DNA of 64,000 nt from Methanothermus fervidus DSM 2088. Its GTDB lineage: Archaea; Methanobacteriota; Methanobacteria; DSM-2088; Methanothermaceae. The notes beneath the pieces were generated by a model. The model made no database searches, was not told where the DNA came from, and saw only the letters and a program-made list of their open reading frames with translations. Position numbers and translations under genes: made by a program. Shown here piece after piece: positions 42,335-52,638 of this stretch. The first letter of the stretch is position 1; the number at the start of each line of letters is the position of its first letter. The DNA lies in contig CP002278.1 in NCBI GenBank assembly GCA_000166095.1, positions 590,001 through 654,000 on the forward strand. Reading direction: 5' to 3'.

Positions 42335-44947
42335 CTATTTCCCTGCTTTTAATCTAATTTCTTCTGCTAATCTGTCTAGGTCAACGGCCTTTTCATAATC
42401 ACTTTTGGCAGGGTCAACACCATCCTCACCATATTTTCTTTGTATCAATGTTCCACTGCTATCAACGACTTTTCCATTCCTTTCAACGTGTAAATCCTGT
42501 AAGGCATTTATGAGTCTTCTTTGCATGTATCCGCTCTGTGCAGTACGAATTGCAGTGTCTACTAATCCTTCCCTACCTCCCATTGCATGGAAGAAGAATT
42601 CAAGTGGATCAAGACCTTTCCTATAACTGTTATAAACAAAACCTCTTGCCCTGGCACCCATGTCCCCTTTCTTAAAGTGAGGCAATGTTCTTCCATAATA
42701 TCCTCTTTGTACTCGTTCTCCACGGATTGATTGTTGTCCAACACATGCACTCATTTGAGTTAAATTAAGCATTGACCCTCTTGCACCTGTTAATGCCATT
42801 ATCATTGCATGATTTTCATCCATGTCAAGATAACTTTCAGCTATTTCACCTGTTTTATCTCTTGCTTCTCCGAGCACTTGCATTATCCTTGTTTCAAGTG
42901 TTTCTCTCAATGTTCTACCTGGTAATGCTTCTAGTTCTCCATTTTCGTAAGCTTTAATGAGCTGATTAACTTTTTCTTCACTTTTCTTAAGATGTTCCTT
43001 AATTTTTTCTTTGGCTTCTTTAGGTATATCTTCATCTCTTAAACTTGTTGTAAATCCTTTTTTCATTATAACTGCTATGGCTAACTTTGTCACTGCATTT
43101 AAAAACTCACAAGCTTTGTCAGGTCCATATTCTTTCACAATTCTATCTAATATTTTACCTGAAAATGCTCCTATTCCTTTCTCGTCTATAACTCCTGATT
43201 TTAATTCACCATTCTCAATAAGTACATAGGCATCATTTTCACAATTTTTCATTTTACAATCAGGACAATTTTTACATATCTCTGCCCTATATACTAAGTT
43301 TAAGTCATCAGGTAATAAAACACTAAATATTTCTTTTCCTGTCCAATCCCTACCTTTTTTCTTAGGTAATGGAACACCTGCCCTCATTAACATTTGGAAT
43401 ACTTCATCTTCACTAAATTTTGTTCCTTTCTTTGTTAAAAGATAGGCACCGGAAATATGATCGTGAATTGCTCCAATAATTGGTCCGCCAAATCTTGGAG
43501 ATAGTATATGTTCTTGAACCTTCATGAGTGTTTTGGCTTCTGCTTGAGCTTCTTCTGTTTGTAAAACATGTAAATTCATCTCATCTCCATCAAAATCAGC
43601 ATTATATGGTGGACATACACATAAATTCAACCTGAAAGTTTTATATGGCAGCACCTTAACTTCGTGGGCCATCATTGACATTCTGTGAAGTGATGGTTGC
43701 CGGTTAAATAAAACTATATCTCCATCTTTTAGATGTCTCTCTACAATATACCCTGGCTTTAGTTGTTCAAGTATTGCTTCTTTATTTTCTTCGTATATTT
43801 TTATTTTTCGGCCATCTGGTCTTATGACATAATTAGCTCCAGGATGTTTATCAGGACCATTTTTTATGTATTTTTTGACTTCCTCTATATTCCATTCATT
43901 TACCCGGACAGGAACCGTTAATTCTTTTGCAATTATTTCTGGAACTCCAACTTCATTTATACTTAGGTTTGGATCTGGAGATATAACAGTTCTAGCTGAA
44001 AAATTAACTCTTTTTCCTGATAAATTACCTCTAAATCTTCCCTCTTTACCTTTTAGTCTTTGCATCAACGTACGCAATGGCCTACCTGATCTATGTCTAG
44101 CAGGTGGTACGCCTGAAGCTTCATTATTGAAATATGTTACAACATGATATTGAAGTAATTCCCACAAATCTTCAATAATAAGTTCTGGAGCTCCAGCTTC
44201 CATATTTTCCCTTAATCTTTCATTAATTCTCAATATATCAACTAACTTATGTGTGAGGTCATCTTCAGATCTTTCACCAGTTTCTAATGTTATAGATGGT
44301 CTCATCGTAACAGGAGGGACTGGTATAACTGTTAAAACCATATATTCTGGTCGTGCTGCACTTGGGTTTATACCTAATAAATAACAATCCTCGTCTGGAA
44401 TTTTTTCAAGTCTTTCTCTTACTTCAGTAGGAGTAAGTTTATATCCATCTTCTGTTATTGTCACTGGTTTATCTAATTTTATTTCTTTCTGTTTTTCATT
44501 ACAATGAGGACATTCTTCACGTCTAGCAGTTTCATATATTTCCTTAAGTATAGGGTCTATATTCATATCTTTTTTTTCTGCTTGTTTGAGTAAATCATGG
44601 TAATGTTCTATCTCACTTTTTGTGAGTAATATCCTACCACATTTACGACAAGTTGATCTTAATATTTTATGAATTACATCTGCAAATCCCACATGTATAA
44701 CAGGTCTAGCTAATTCAATTCTACCAAAATGGCCAGGACATTGGCCTCCTCGTAATCCACATGTTTTACATCGTAAACTAGGATCTATAACACCTAGACG
44801 TGGATCCATAAGTCCTCCTTCAATCGGATAACCATCTTCATCGTAAGTATCAGGAGTATCTATTTTAACTACTGATAAATTTCTTATTTCTTCTGGAGAC
44901 ATTAATGTAAATTCTATTTCTTTAATTTTTTTCAATGTTCCAATCAC
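42335..44947 (-). CDS. rpoA1: RNA polymerase subunit A'
   Basis: The 870-residue N-terminal part of the largest subunit, which holds the active-site Asp triad in NADFDGDEM. An N-terminal zinc site appears as CKTCGLRGGQCPGHFG, with a second CxxC pair at about residues 100-150. The clamp and bridge regions follow. GTG 44947 has GGAGAG six bases upstream. The split into A' and A'' is normal for archaea. Confidence 0.97.
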   Translation of the reverse strand: MIGTLKKIKEIEFTLMSPEEIRNLSVVKIDTPDTYDEDGYPIEGGLMDPRLGVIDPSLRCKTCGLRGGQCPGHFGRIELARPVIHVGFADVIHKILRSTCRKCGRILLTKSEIEHYHDLLKQAEKKDMNIDPILKEIYETARREECPHCNEKQKEIKLDKPVTITEDGYKLTPTEVRERLEKIPDEDCYLLGINPSAARPEYMVLTVIPVPPVTMRPSITLETGERSEDDLTHKLVDILRINERLRENMEAGAPELIIEDLWELLQYHVVTYFNNEASGVPPARHRSGRPLRTLMQRLKGKEGRFRGNLSGKRVNFSARTVISPDPNLSINEVGVPEIIAKELTVPVRVNEWNIEEVKKYIKNGPDKHPGANYVIRPDGRKIKIYEENKEAILEQLKPGYIVERHLKDGDIVLFNRQPSLHRMSMMAHEVKVLPYKTFRLNLCVCPPYNADFDGDEMNLHVLQTEEAQAEAKTLMKVQEHILSPRFGGPIIGAIHDHISGAYLLTKKGTKFSEDEVFQMLMRAGVPLPKKKGRDWTGKEIFSVLLPDDLNLVYRAEICKNCPDCKMKNCENDAYVLIENGELKSGVIDEKGIGAFSGKILDRIVKEYGPDKACEFLNAVTKLAIAVIMKKGFTTSLRDEDIPKEAKEKIKEHLKKSEEKVNQLIKAYENGELEALPGRTLRETLETRIMQVLGEARDKTGEIAESYLDMDENHAMIMALTGARGSMLNLTQMSACVGQQSIRGERVQRGYYGRTLPHFKKGDMGARARGFVYNSYRKGLDPLEFFFHAMGGREGLVDTAIRTAQSGYMQRRLINALQDLHVERNGKVVDSSGTLIQRKYGEDGVDPAKSDYEKAVDLDRLAEEIRLKAGK

Positions 44948-44963
44948 GTATTTCTCTCCCCTA

Positions 44964-46778
44964 TTAACTTTTGTCTTCTAATCTAAGTCTGGGGAAAATG
45001 CATAAACTTCTTAATTCATCTAAAAGTAATTTAAATGCATATGACATTTCAACAGGGTAAATATCAGATTTATCACCACAAAGTGGACAATAAGTTTTAT
45101 CATGTATTTTATCGTAAACTGCAAGCATTCCACATTTGTCACATACCAATGCCTCATATTTATCAGATTCGTCAAGCAATCTCTCTTTCAATGTCAATGC
45201 TGCGCCATGAGCTATTAAGCAGTCTCTTTCCATTTCACCAAATCTTAAACCACCTTCTCTTGCTCTACCTTCGGTAGGTTGTCTAGTGAGTATTTGAACA
45301 GGTCCTCTTGATCTAGCATAAACCTTATCTGCGGTCATGTGATGTAACTTCTGATAATATACTACTCCCACAAAAATCTCTGCTTCTATTTTTTCACCAG
45401 TCATTCCATTGTACATGGCTTCTAAACCTTCGCTTTCAAAACCATATTTCTTTAATACGTGTTTAATTTCTTCTTCTTTTTCACCAGTGAATGGCGTGCC
45501 ATCAATTCTTCTTCCTTCAAAACATGCTCCTTTACCTAGCAACATCTCCAACATTTGTCCTACTGACATTCGTGAAGGAATAGCATGTGGATTAATTATT
45601 AAATCAGGGACAAGCCCATCTTCAGTGAATGGCATGTCTTCCTCTGGAACTATTAATCCTATTACTCCCTTCTGCCCATGTCTTGAAGCAAATTTGTCTC
45701 CTAACTCTGGAACCCTCCCATCCCTGACTTTAACTTTCACTAATTTATTTCCTTCACTGCTTTCAGTTAATATTACTGTATCTACTACTCCCTTTTCTCC
45801 TGGACGGACAGTGACTGAGCTTTCTCTTCTTCTATCACTAACAGTGCCAAATTCATCTATTTCTCCCAAAAAGCGTGGTGGGGATGTTTTACCTATTAAG
45901 ACATCACCTTGTGAAACTTCGGTACCAGGATTTATAATACCATCTTCGTCTAAATGTCTATAACTATCCTCTGATCTATAACCTCTTATGCCTTTTTTTG
46001 GAATTTCAAACTTGTCTTCTTGTCCACCAGGATATCTTCTCTCTGATGACTCATAAGTTCTAAAGAAGAATGAACGTGCCAATCCTCTTTCAACAGCAGA
46101 TTTATTTATGATTAATGCATCTTCCATATTATAACCTTCATAGGATAAGACTGCGACAACAAAATTTTGGCCAGCTGGCATTTTGTCATATTCATTTATA
46201 TCCATAATTCTAGTTCTCACCAATGGTATTTGTGGATAAAACAATAGATGAGATCTTGTATCAGTTCTATATTTATAGTTAGATGCATAAATACCTAAAG
46301 CTTGTTTAGCCATGGCTGCTTCCATAGTATTCCTTGGTGAAGAATTGTGATTTGCATATGGAATTAATCCCGCTGATACTCCAAACATTACTGCTGGATC
46401 TATTTCTAAATGTGTATGTTCCTCTGTAAGCTCATCTTCAGATATAGCTATGTAAGCATTTTCTTCTTCCTCAGCATCCAGATATTCTATAACCCCTTCT
46501 TTTATTAAATCATTCCACGTAATTTCTCCATTTCTTAATTTTTCAATATGTTCTTTTGTTAATTTAGGTTTTCCATTCTCGACAACAATAAGTGGCCTTC
46601 TAACTCTACCAGGATCTGTAAAAATCAAAACTTCATTATTTTCTGGATGATATGCAATATTTACTTCATGGGAGATCTTTCCTTCTCTTCTTTTCTTTCT
46701 TATCTCTTCTACAAACTTTTCAGGGTCTTTACAGGTACCTACAAGTTCTCCATTTAAATATATTTTTGTCTTTTTCAT
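44964..46778 (-). CDS. rpoB1: RNA polymerase subunit B'
   Basis: The 604-residue C-terminal half of the second-largest subunit. [29 protein letters not shown] and the C-terminal zinc site CDKCG...CPLCG are conserved. It begins 13 bases after the B'' stop. A split B is found in methanogens, Archaeoglobus and haloarchaea but not in Thermococcales, Thermoplasmata or Crenarchaeota, which helps place this organism. Confidence 0.96.
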   Translation of the reverse strand: MKKTKIYLNGELVGTCKDPEKFVEEIRKKRREGKISHEVNIAYHPENNEVLIFTDPGRVRRPLIVVENGKPKLTKEHIEKLRNGEITWNDLIKEGVIEYLDAEEEENAYIAISEDELTEEHTHLEIDPAVMFGVSAGLIPYANHNSSPRNTMEAAMAKQALGIYASNYKYRTDTRSHLLFYPQIPLVRTRIMDINEYDKMPAGQNFVVAVLSYEGYNMEDALIINKSAVERGLARSFFFRTYESSERRYPGGQEDKFEIPKKGIRGYRSEDSYRHLDEDGIINPGTEVSQGDVLIGKTSPPRFLGEIDEFGTVSDRRRESSVTVRPGEKGVVDTVILTESSEGNKLVKVKVRDGRVPELGDKFASRHGQKGVIGLIVPEEDMPFTEDGLVPDLIINPHAIPSRMSVGQMLEMLLGKGACFEGRRIDGTPFTGEKEEEIKHVLKKYGFESEGLEAMYNGMTGEKIEAEIFVGVVYYQKLHHMTADKVYARSRGPVQILTRQPTEGRAREGGLRFGEMERDCLIAHGAALTLKERLLDESDKYEALVCDKCGMLAVYDKIHDKTYCPLCGDKSDIYPVEMSYAFKLLLDELRSLCIFPRLRLEDKS

Positions 46779-46791
46779 GTGATAGCCCTAC

Positions 46792-48333
46792 CTATATTTC
46801 TTCAACTAATTTTGAACTTTTTATGATTTTTTCGACTTCTTTTGCATCAGTTCCTTCTGAAATTCTGGCCATTAATGCTAAATTTTTAACTAACCCACAA
46901 TTTGGGCCTTCTGGTGTTTCAATTGGACAAATTCTTCCAAATTGTGTGGCATGTAAATCTCTGGCTTCAAAGTGTGGTTGACTTCTACTTAATGGTGACA
47001 CTACTCTTCTAAGATGAGATAAACTTGCTATATGATTTGTCCTGTCCAAAAGTTGGCTTACACCTACTCTGCCACCTACCCAATTTCCTGTTGCGATTGC
47101 ATGTTTTATGTTTTCTGTTAATACATCAGGTCTAACTGCTTGTCTTATAGAAGGTTTCTTACGCCTTGTTAAATTTCGTTCTATTTGATATGCCATGTCT
47201 CTGATTAGACCTGTAAATGCAACCCTGAACAAGTCCTCCATTAAATCTCCAGATGTTTTTAAGCGTTTGTTAGCATAATGGTCCTTATCATGAGGTTCTC
47301 TTTCACCAAAAACAACCTGTAATGTCATTTCAGCCATTTCACATAAATATATGGCTTTTTTGATTCTATCTTCAGGTTTAACTCCAATATGAGGTAATAA
47401 ATAATTATCTATTACATCTTCAGCTCTGCTTATTCTATATTCTTCAGCCATTCCTCCGGCAACGCGATTTCCAATATATCTTAATGCACTTTCTATTAGA
47501 TATTTTCTGTTTTCTTCTTCTGACGCTTTGTTTAATTTTTCTTTGTCTAATCTCAAGGAATCTTCCACAATTTGTAAATCATCTGCAACTATTATTTGAT
47601 AATTGAAATCTTCTGAAATATTTGTGATTATTTCTTCATCAGTTGCTAATCCTAATGCTCTCAACAACACTACAAGTGGTATTTCACCAGGAACATATGG
47701 GAAAGATACTCTAAGATAAACACCGGTTTTTCTAGGTTTTTTGTATTCTAAGGTTAATCTTGACCTAAAACCTTTTCTAACAGAAGTCACAACTGATTTT
47801 ACTCTTTCTTTTTCTTCATCTTTTTCAATTATAACTTTATTTGGAGCTATCTCTTCTATACTTACCAAAACTCTTTCAGATCCGTTTATGATGAAATATC
47901 CACCAGGATCGTTTGGATCTTCACCGACTTCTATTAATTCCTTCTTACTTAAACCATTTAAATGGCAAATATCAGATTTTAACATTACAGGTAATTCACC
48001 GATATATACTTCTTCAAACGAAGGTCTTTTCCCAGATTTACTAAGTCCCATCTCTAAAAATAGATGTGCTGCATATGTGAGATTTCTCAAACGTGCTTCC
48101 ATTGGATATATTTTACTTTTAGATCCATCAGCTTCAGTTATATATGGCTTCTCAATTTTTAATTCTCCAATCTCTATTTCGTACTCGCCCTCACCAAGTT
48201 CTGGTATTTCTACTTCATCAATTATTTTCTGTAGTCTTCGATTAACAAAATCATTGTAAGAGTCTATATGATGGTCAACCAATGAATGTTCGTCAAAAAA
48301 CGCTTCTACTAACTCCCATTTATCATTTTTCAT
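46792..48333 (-). CDS. rpoB2: RNA polymerase subunit B''
   Basis: The 513-residue N-terminal half of the second-largest subunit. It has the typical archaeal start with FFDEHSLVDHHIDSYNDF, the GGYFIINGSERVLVS lobe motif and the C-terminal HATQFGRICPIETPEGPN. It ends naturally after LVEEI with a separate start for B' downstream, so it is a real split rather than a frameshift. Confidence 0.96.
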   Translation of the reverse strand: MKNDKWELVEAFFDEHSLVDHHIDSYNDFVNRRLQKIIDEVEIPELGEGEYEIEIGELKIEKPYITEADGSKSKIYPMEARLRNLTYAAHLFLEMGLSKSGKRPSFEEVYIGELPVMLKSDICHLNGLSKKELIEVGEDPNDPGGYFIINGSERVLVSIEEIAPNKVIIEKDEEKERVKSVVTSVRKGFRSRLTLEYKKPRKTGVYLRVSFPYVPGEIPLVVLLRALGLATDEEIITNISEDFNYQIIVADDLQIVEDSLRLDKEKLNKASEEENRKYLIESALRYIGNRVAGGMAEEYRISRAEDVIDNYLLPHIGVKPEDRIKKAIYLCEMAEMTLQVVFGEREPHDKDHYANKRLKTSGDLMEDLFRVAFTGLIRDMAYQIERNLTRRKKPSIRQAVRPDVLTENIKHAIATGNWVGGRVGVSQLLDRTNHIASLSHLRRVVSPLSRSQPHFEARDLHATQFGRICPIETPEGPNCGLVKNLALMARISEGTDAKEVEKIIKSSKLVEEI

Positions 48334-48353
48334 AAATTTCCCCCTAGAAGAAA

Positions 48354-48593
48354 CTATCCTTCAACCACAAGCCTATATGTTACAAATTTTCCAGCAGTTG
48401 GACTTTTCCGAATTATTTTTATTATATCTCCTGCTTTTGCACCTATAACTTTTACAACAGGATCACTAGTTCTTATTTTAGGCAGTTTTTCAGCGTCAAT
48501 GTTTAAGTCTTTGAGCACTTTCTTTGCTTCAGACTTCGACAAAACAACGTGTTTGGGCACAAGTTCATGTTTTAATATATCTTTATTTACCAC
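48354..48593 (-). CDS. rpoH: RNA polymerase subunit H
   Basis: A 79-residue subunit equivalent to the C-terminal domain of eukaryotic RPB5, forming part of the lower jaw. [11 protein letters not shown] and the C-terminal [15 protein letters not shown] are diagnostic. GTG 48593 is seven bases from GGAGG. It opens the RNA polymerase operon. No clear promoter fits between it and the tRNA-Lys gene 37 bases upstream, so transcription may come through the tRNAs. Confidence 0.95.
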   Translation of the reverse strand: MVNKDILKHELVPKHVVLSKSEAKKVLKDLNIDAEKLPKIRTSDPVVKVIGAKAGDIIKIIRKSPTAGKFVTYRLVVEG

Positions 48594-48630
48594 ATCATAT
48601 CCTCCAAAAATTTCAAATAAAAAGAGAGAG

Positions 48631-48704
48631 CGGGCCCGACGGGATTTGAACCCGCGACTACTTGGTTAAAAGCCAAGCGCTCTACCAGACTGAGCTACGG
48701 GCCC
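48631..48704 (-). tRNA. tRNA-Lys (anticodon TTT)
   Basis: A 74-base gene with acceptor GGGCCCG/CGGGCCC, anticodon stem CTTGG/CCAAG with loop CTTTTAA, and T-loop GGTTCAAATCC. The discriminator is G and CCA is not encoded. It lies six bases downstream of tRNA-Asp on the same strand. Confidence 0.96.
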
Positions 48705-48709
48705 AAGTG

Positions 48710-48782
<73 letters not shown>

Positions 48783-48840
48783 AGGTGAGTAGATAAAAAC
48801 TCATGTTAGTGTCCAAATAGTTTGGTATGGTAGCCATCAA

Positions 48841-48856
48841 TATATAAATATTTCGG
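48841..48856 (-). promoter_or_regulatory. BRE/TATA promoter for tRNA-Asp and tRNA-Lys
   Basis: On the minus strand CCGAAA (BRE) precedes ATATTTATATA, about 60 bases before tRNA-Asp. The predicted start is near 48820. The element closely resembles the one before tRNA-Thr. It may also supply transcription for the RNA polymerase operon downstream. Confidence 0.6.
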
Positions 48857-48885
48857 TTTTATGAATGTGTTAAAGAGATTTTTTA

Positions 48886-48960
48886 TGGGGCCACCCGGAT
48901 TTGAACCGGGGTCTCAGGCTCCCAAAGCCCAAAGGATAGACCAGGCTACCCTATGGCCCC
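48886..48960 (-). tRNA. tRNA-Pro (anticodon TGG)
   Basis: A 75-base gene with acceptor GGGGCCA/TGGCCCC, anticodon stem TGGGC/GCCTG with loop TTTGGGA, T-loop GGTTCAAATCC and discriminator A. CCA is not encoded. It is 30 bases downstream of tRNA-Thr and probably shares its transcript. Confidence 0.95.
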
Positions 48961-48990
48961 TTTAACTCAATTATGAAATTTAAAGTTCAA

Positions 48991-49063
<73 letters not shown>

Positions 49064-49097
49064 ACATGAAAGCTAATGGATAGATTAGATAAAACCA

Positions 49098-49114
49098 TAT
49101 TTATATTTTTCGAT
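49098..49114 (-). promoter_or_regulatory. BRE/TATA promoter for tRNA-Thr and tRNA-Pro
   Basis: On the minus strand ATCGAAA (BRE) is followed by AAATATAAATAT, about 40 bases before tRNA-Thr, giving a predicted start near 49078. It shares the CGAAA-TATA layout with the tRNA-Asp promoter. The rest of 49115-49213 is A+T-rich with no gene. Confidence 0.6.
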
Positions 49115-49213
49115 TTTATAAATAATAAATAAAATTTAATTCTTAATACAATTTTTAACAACTGGAAAATTCGATGCAAAAAAATTAAGAAAACATTTTT
49201 TTAACATTATTAT

Positions 49214-50314
49214 ATGAAATTCTATGTAACATTTCCTCCAGGATTAGAAGAAGTTGTTAAACAAGAACTTCAAAATTGTTATAAAGTTAAAATAGAAAAA
49301 GCGGAAAGAGGTAGAGTTTATTTTAGAGGCAGTGAAAAATTAATACCTGATTTAAATTATTGGGGAAGATACTGGGAAAGGGTTGTATGGTTGTTACATA
49401 AAGACGAAGTTAAAGATTTAGAAGAAATATATAAAAAAGTTAGAAGTATTGATTTTTCATTCATTAAACCTAATCAATCTTTTGCAATTAGAAGTAAAAG
49501 GTTCGGAGAACATGATTTCACATCTATGGACATAGCTAGGGTTGCAGGACAGGCTGTAATTGACAGTTATTTATCATCAAAAAACAAACGTTTAGAAGTG
49601 AATTTAGATGAGCCAGACGTAATAGTAAGGGTGGAATTAATAGATAATTTATTGCTTGTTGGAATTGACACAACAGGAGATGATGGGTTACATAAAAGAG
49701 GATATAGAATATATCAACATCCAGCACCATTAAATCCAGTTATAGCAGCTTCAATGGTGAAAATTTCTTCTTGGAAAATAAATGAGACTCTTGTTGACCC
49801 TATGTGTGGAAGTGGCACAATACTTGTTGAAGCAGCATTTATAGGTAAAAATATTCCACCAGGACATCTCAGAGATTTTGCATACAAAAAATTATTTGAT
49901 ATGGAACCCACACAAAAGAAAATACGTGAAGTAGATTTAAATTTGATTGGCATAGAAAAATTTAAAAAGCATGTAGAGGGTTGTAAAAAAATTGTAAAAA
50001 ATCTAGGGTTAGATATAAAAATTTTTCAAGGTGAAGCTGAAAGAATGCATGAATATGTTGAAAATGTAGATGTGATAGTTACAAACCCACCATACGGGCT
50101 AAGAATTGGAAGAAAATATATTACAAAGAAATTATATAAAGATTTTTTAAAAGAGGCTTATAATATTCTTCCATCTCATGGTAGAATTGTTTTTATAACA
50201 CCTATGAAAAGATTTATGAGAAAAATAGCAAATAAAATTGGATATGATATTAATAAAGAAATAAAAATTGAATATGGTAAGTTACCTGCAAGTATATTTT
50301 TGCTGAAATGCTAG
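49214..50314 (+). CDS. THUMP-domain N2-guanine RNA methyltransferase (Trm14-like)
   Basis: A 366-residue SAM-dependent enzyme. The N-terminal THUMP/ferredoxin-like RNA-binding region (to about residue 170) is followed by a Rossmann methyltransferase domain with DPMCGSGTILVEAA and the catalytic VTNPPYGLR. This arrangement matches archaeal Trm14, which makes N2-methylguanosine at position 6 of tRNA; a 23S rRNA target (RlmL-like) is the alternative. There is no ribosome site before the ATG, so the mRNA may be leaderless. It precedes the phosphopantothenate-forming ligase by a few bases. Confidence 0.83.
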   Translation: MKFYVTFPPGLEEVVKQELQNCYKVKIEKAERGRVYFRGSEKLIPDLNYWGRYWERVVWLLHKDEVKDLEEIYKKVRSIDFSFIKPNQSFAIRSKRFGEHDFTSMDIARVAGQAVIDSYLSSKNKRLEVNLDEPDVIVRVELIDNLLLVGIDTTGDDGLHKRGYRIYQHPAPLNPVIAASMVKISSWKINETLVDPMCGSGTILVEAAFIGKNIPPGHLRDFAYKKLFDMEPTQKKIREVDLNLIGIEKFKKHVEGCKKIVKNLGLDIKIFQGEAERMHEYVENVDVIVTNPPYGLRIGRKYITKKLYKDFLKEAYNILPSHGRIVFITPMKRFMRKIANKIGYDINKEIKIEYGKLPASIFLLKC

Positions 50315-50323
50315 GTGTTAAAA

Positions 50324-51094
50324 TTGATACCAAAGACACATCCAAGGTACAAATCTTTGATGTTAAGAGAAAAAATAATAGATGGGTGGAAGAAAGGTAT
50401 AGTGGCAACTGCAGGATTAATAGCTCATGGAAGAGGAGAAGCTTTTGATTACATGTTAGGTGAAAAAACTACTCTTCCTGCTAAAAAAGCTATCAAAGCT
50501 GCTGCAGCATCATTGCTACTTTCAAAGAATCCAGTGATATCTGTAAATGGAAACACTGCAGCTTTATCTGCTAAAGATGTTGTAAAATTAGCAGAAGTAA
50601 TAGGTGGAAAAATAGAAGTTAATTTATTCCATAGAACGGTAAAAAGAGCTAGAAAAATAAAAAAAATATTAATGAAGGCAGGAGCTAAGGAAGTACTTGG
50701 AATAGATGAAAAACTAAAACACATTGACGTTGATAGTAATAGATCTACTGCAAGTCCTCATGGTATATATAATGCAGATACAGTTTTAGTGCCTTTAGAA
50801 GATGGAGATAGAACTGAAGCATTGGTTAAAAGTGGAAAAACTGTAATAGCTATAGATTTAAATCCTCTTTCCAGAACTTCACAAACAGCAACGATAAGCA
50901 TAGTTGATAATATAGTTCGTGCACTACCAAAATTATATGAAGAAGTTGTAAAATTAAAAAATAAAAATAAAGAAGAATTAAAAGAAATCATTGAAAAGTT
51001 CGATAACAAAAAAAATCTAGAGGAGGTGCTTAAGTTAATTGAAATTGAGAGATATAAAAGTCATAGGAGTAGTAGGACTTCCAGGAGCAGGTAA
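50324..51094 (+). CDS. 4-phosphopantoate--beta-alanine ligase
   Basis: This archaeal enzyme joins 4-phosphopantoate and beta-alanine, giving 4'-phosphopantothenate for coenzyme A synthesis. The start [32 protein letters not shown] and [14 protein letters not shown] are characteristic. It has 256 residues, which is normal. TTG 50324 is six bases after AGGTG; GTG 50315 overlaps that site. The final 56 bases overlap the next gene in another frame, where the Ser/Arg-rich tail lies opposite that gene's P-loop. Confidence 0.88.
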   Translation: MIPKTHPRYKSLMLREKIIDGWKKGIVATAGLIAHGRGEAFDYMLGEKTTLPAKKAIKAAAASLLLSKNPVISVNGNTAALSAKDVVKLAEVIGGKIEVNLFHRTVKRARKIKKILMKAGAKEVLGIDEKLKHIDVDSNRSTASPHGIYNADTVLVPLEDGDRTEALVKSGKTVIAIDLNPLSRTSQTATISIVDNIVRALPKLYEEVVKLKNKNKEELKEIIEKFDNKKNLEEVLKLIEIERYKSHRSSRTSRSR

Positions 51095-51602
51095 GGGTGT
51101 TGTATCGCACATAGCTGAAGACTATGGAATCAAGGTTGTAAGAATGGGGGATGTTATTAGAGAAGAAGCAAAAAAGATGAATGAGAGTTTGGGAACAGCA
51201 TCTATAAAATTAAGAGAAAAATATGGGAAAAACGTTGTAGCTGAAATTTGTATTGAAAAAATAAAGGAACATTATTCTAGACATGGTAATGGTGTTTATC
51301 TTGTGGAAGGTGTGAGAAGTCCTGCAGAAGTTAAAACCTTTAAAAAACATTTTCCAAAATTTAGACTTTTATCTATTTTTGCAACGCCTAAAACAAGGTT
51401 TAAACGTTTAAAGAAAAGAAATAGAGCCGATGATGCTGATAAATTCTCAAAATTTGAAAAAAGGGATAAAAGAGAGTTAGAATTTGGAATAGGCAGTGTA
51501 ATTGCAACATCTGACTATATGATAGTTAATGAAGGACCATTATGGAAATTTAGAGAACATGTGAAAAAAATTTTAGAGAAGTGGTTAGACGATGAATGGT
51601 GA
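51039..51602 (+). CDS. P-loop kinase-like protein (UPF0200 family)
   Basis: A 187-residue protein with Walker [12 protein letters not shown] at its start and an adenylate-kinase-like layout: [20 protein letters not shown] and a lid-type [14 protein letters not shown]. It belongs to the archaeal UPF0200 group, sometimes named dephospho-CoA kinase-like. That would suit its place after a CoA-pathway gene, but it is not proved. TTG 51039 follows GGAGGTG by ten bases. The P-loop requires that the overlap with the upstream gene is real. Confidence 0.8.
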   Translation: MKLRDIKVIGVVGLPGAGKGVVSHIAEDYGIKVVRMGDVIREEAKKMNESLGTASIKLREKYGKNVVAEICIEKIKEHYSRHGNGVYLVEGVRSPAEVKTFKKHFPKFRLLSIFATPKTRFKRLKKRNRADDADKFSKFEKRDKRELEFGIGSVIATSDYMIVNEGPLWKFREHVKKILEKWLDDEW

Positions 51603-51960
51603 AATATTTGTTAGTGCGAAAATAAATCCTACTGAAGATAAAGAAAAGGTTAAGAAAGCTATTAATAACATATTTCCTTTAAAACTTGAAATTAACGATG
51701 AAATTAAGGGTAAGGGAGATTTAAGTTGTTTATTAAAACTTAAAGAAATGTTAGCTGAAAGAAAAATTAGAGATAGTGTTAGGCAATTATTGTTAAATAA
51801 TAAAATAGGTAATAAAACTTATTTTTATGTGAATAAACAGGCAGCTTTTGTGAACATTGTCAATATAAGTGATGAGGAGTTATCTCCCTTAGGTGATATA
51901 AAAGTTGAAATAAGAAGTGATGATATCGATAAAATTATTGATTGGCTTACAGAGCATTAA
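51592..51960 (+). CDS. UPF0201 family protein
   Basis: A 122-residue protein of the small archaeal UPF0201 (COG1931) family, whose first part (IFVSAKINPTEDKEKVKKA) is recognisable. Its role is not established; RNA binding has been suggested from the fold. The gene overlaps the end of the kinase-like gene by 11 bases, and this pairing with UPF0200 recurs in archaea as I recall. It is convergent with dph6. Confidence 0.75.
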   Translation: MNGEIFVSAKINPTEDKEKVKKAINNIFPLKLEINDEIKGKGDLSCLLKLKEMLAERKIRDSVRQLLLNNKIGNKTYFYVNKQAAFVNIVNISDEELSPLGDIKVEIRSDDIDKIIDWLTEH

Positions 51961-52638
51961 TTACGATTTCTTTACTAGTTTAGCTTCTTCTATTCTTAGA
52001 ATTCCATGATAATTAAACCATTCTTTTTTTGCTTTAACAATTTTTATTTTCTTTTTAAATATAGGACAATCTAAAACTAAAGTCTCAGCTTCTCCTCCTT
52101 CAAAAGCTATATGTATTCCATATTTTTTATTAAGTTCTAAAATATCTTCTAATGTTTTATAATTTAATTCTTTTCCTAGCCACGATTTATCAAAACCTTC
52201 TGCAGAAACAGAAGTTATAATAACTTTAAAATTTCTTTTTATTATTTTTTCCATGTAATCTAAAGGATCTACCTGCCAGAAAGGTGCTTTAGCTTTGATA
52301 CCTAAGCGTTTACATACTTTATATACCCTTGACCTTTGGTAATTTGATTCTAGCCCTCCAAAATATAATACGTCAATGTCTAATTTTTTTAAAGCTTTCT
52401 CTAAATCTTTTACTTCTTTTTCTTTTTCTCCTTTTGTTTTTACTTGTATTAGAGGAATTCCAACAGCTTTTGACGATAATTTAGTTAATTCAATGTTTGG
52501 AACATGAAACATGTATGATTCTGGATTTTCTGGGAATACAGAAATAAGATATTTTACTTCTTCAGTTTTAGATTTTAAAGCTTCATATAGAGCCATGGTA
52601 CTATCCTTACCACCTGAATACAATACTCCTGCTTTCAT
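51961..52638 (-). CDS. dph6: Diphthine--ammonia ligase
   Basis: A 225-residue ATP-dependent amidase that completes diphthamide on EF-2. The PP-loop is LYSGGKDSTMAL, and the family-specific EGGEAETLVLDCP is near the C-terminus. Its substrate EF-2, with the target His kept, is encoded at 36.0-39.4 kb. The start overlaps the stop of the upstream membrane protein (ATGA), making it the last gene of the filament operon even though the functions differ. Confidence 0.9.
   Translation of the reverse strand: MKAGVLYSGGKDSTMALYEALKSKTEEVKYLISVFPENPESYMFHVPNIELTKLSSKAVGIPLIQVKTKGEKEKEVKDLEKALKKLDIDVLYFGGLESNYQRSRVYKVCKRLGIKAKAPFWQVDPLDYMEKIIKRNFKVIITSVSAEGFDKSWLGKELNYKTLEDILELNKKYGIHIAFEGGEAETLVLDCPIFKKKIKIVKAKKEWFNYHGILRIEEAKLVKKS

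Noticed and set aside
46779-46791. Possible frameshift splitting RNA polymerase subunit B
   Set aside because: Both halves have their own proper ends, start and spacer, and the split falls where methanogen-type B''/B' genes are divided.
49214-49260. An upstream start for the THUMP methyltransferase
   Set aside because: The frame has no start codon or ribosome site upstream, and the N-terminus at 49214 already matches the family.
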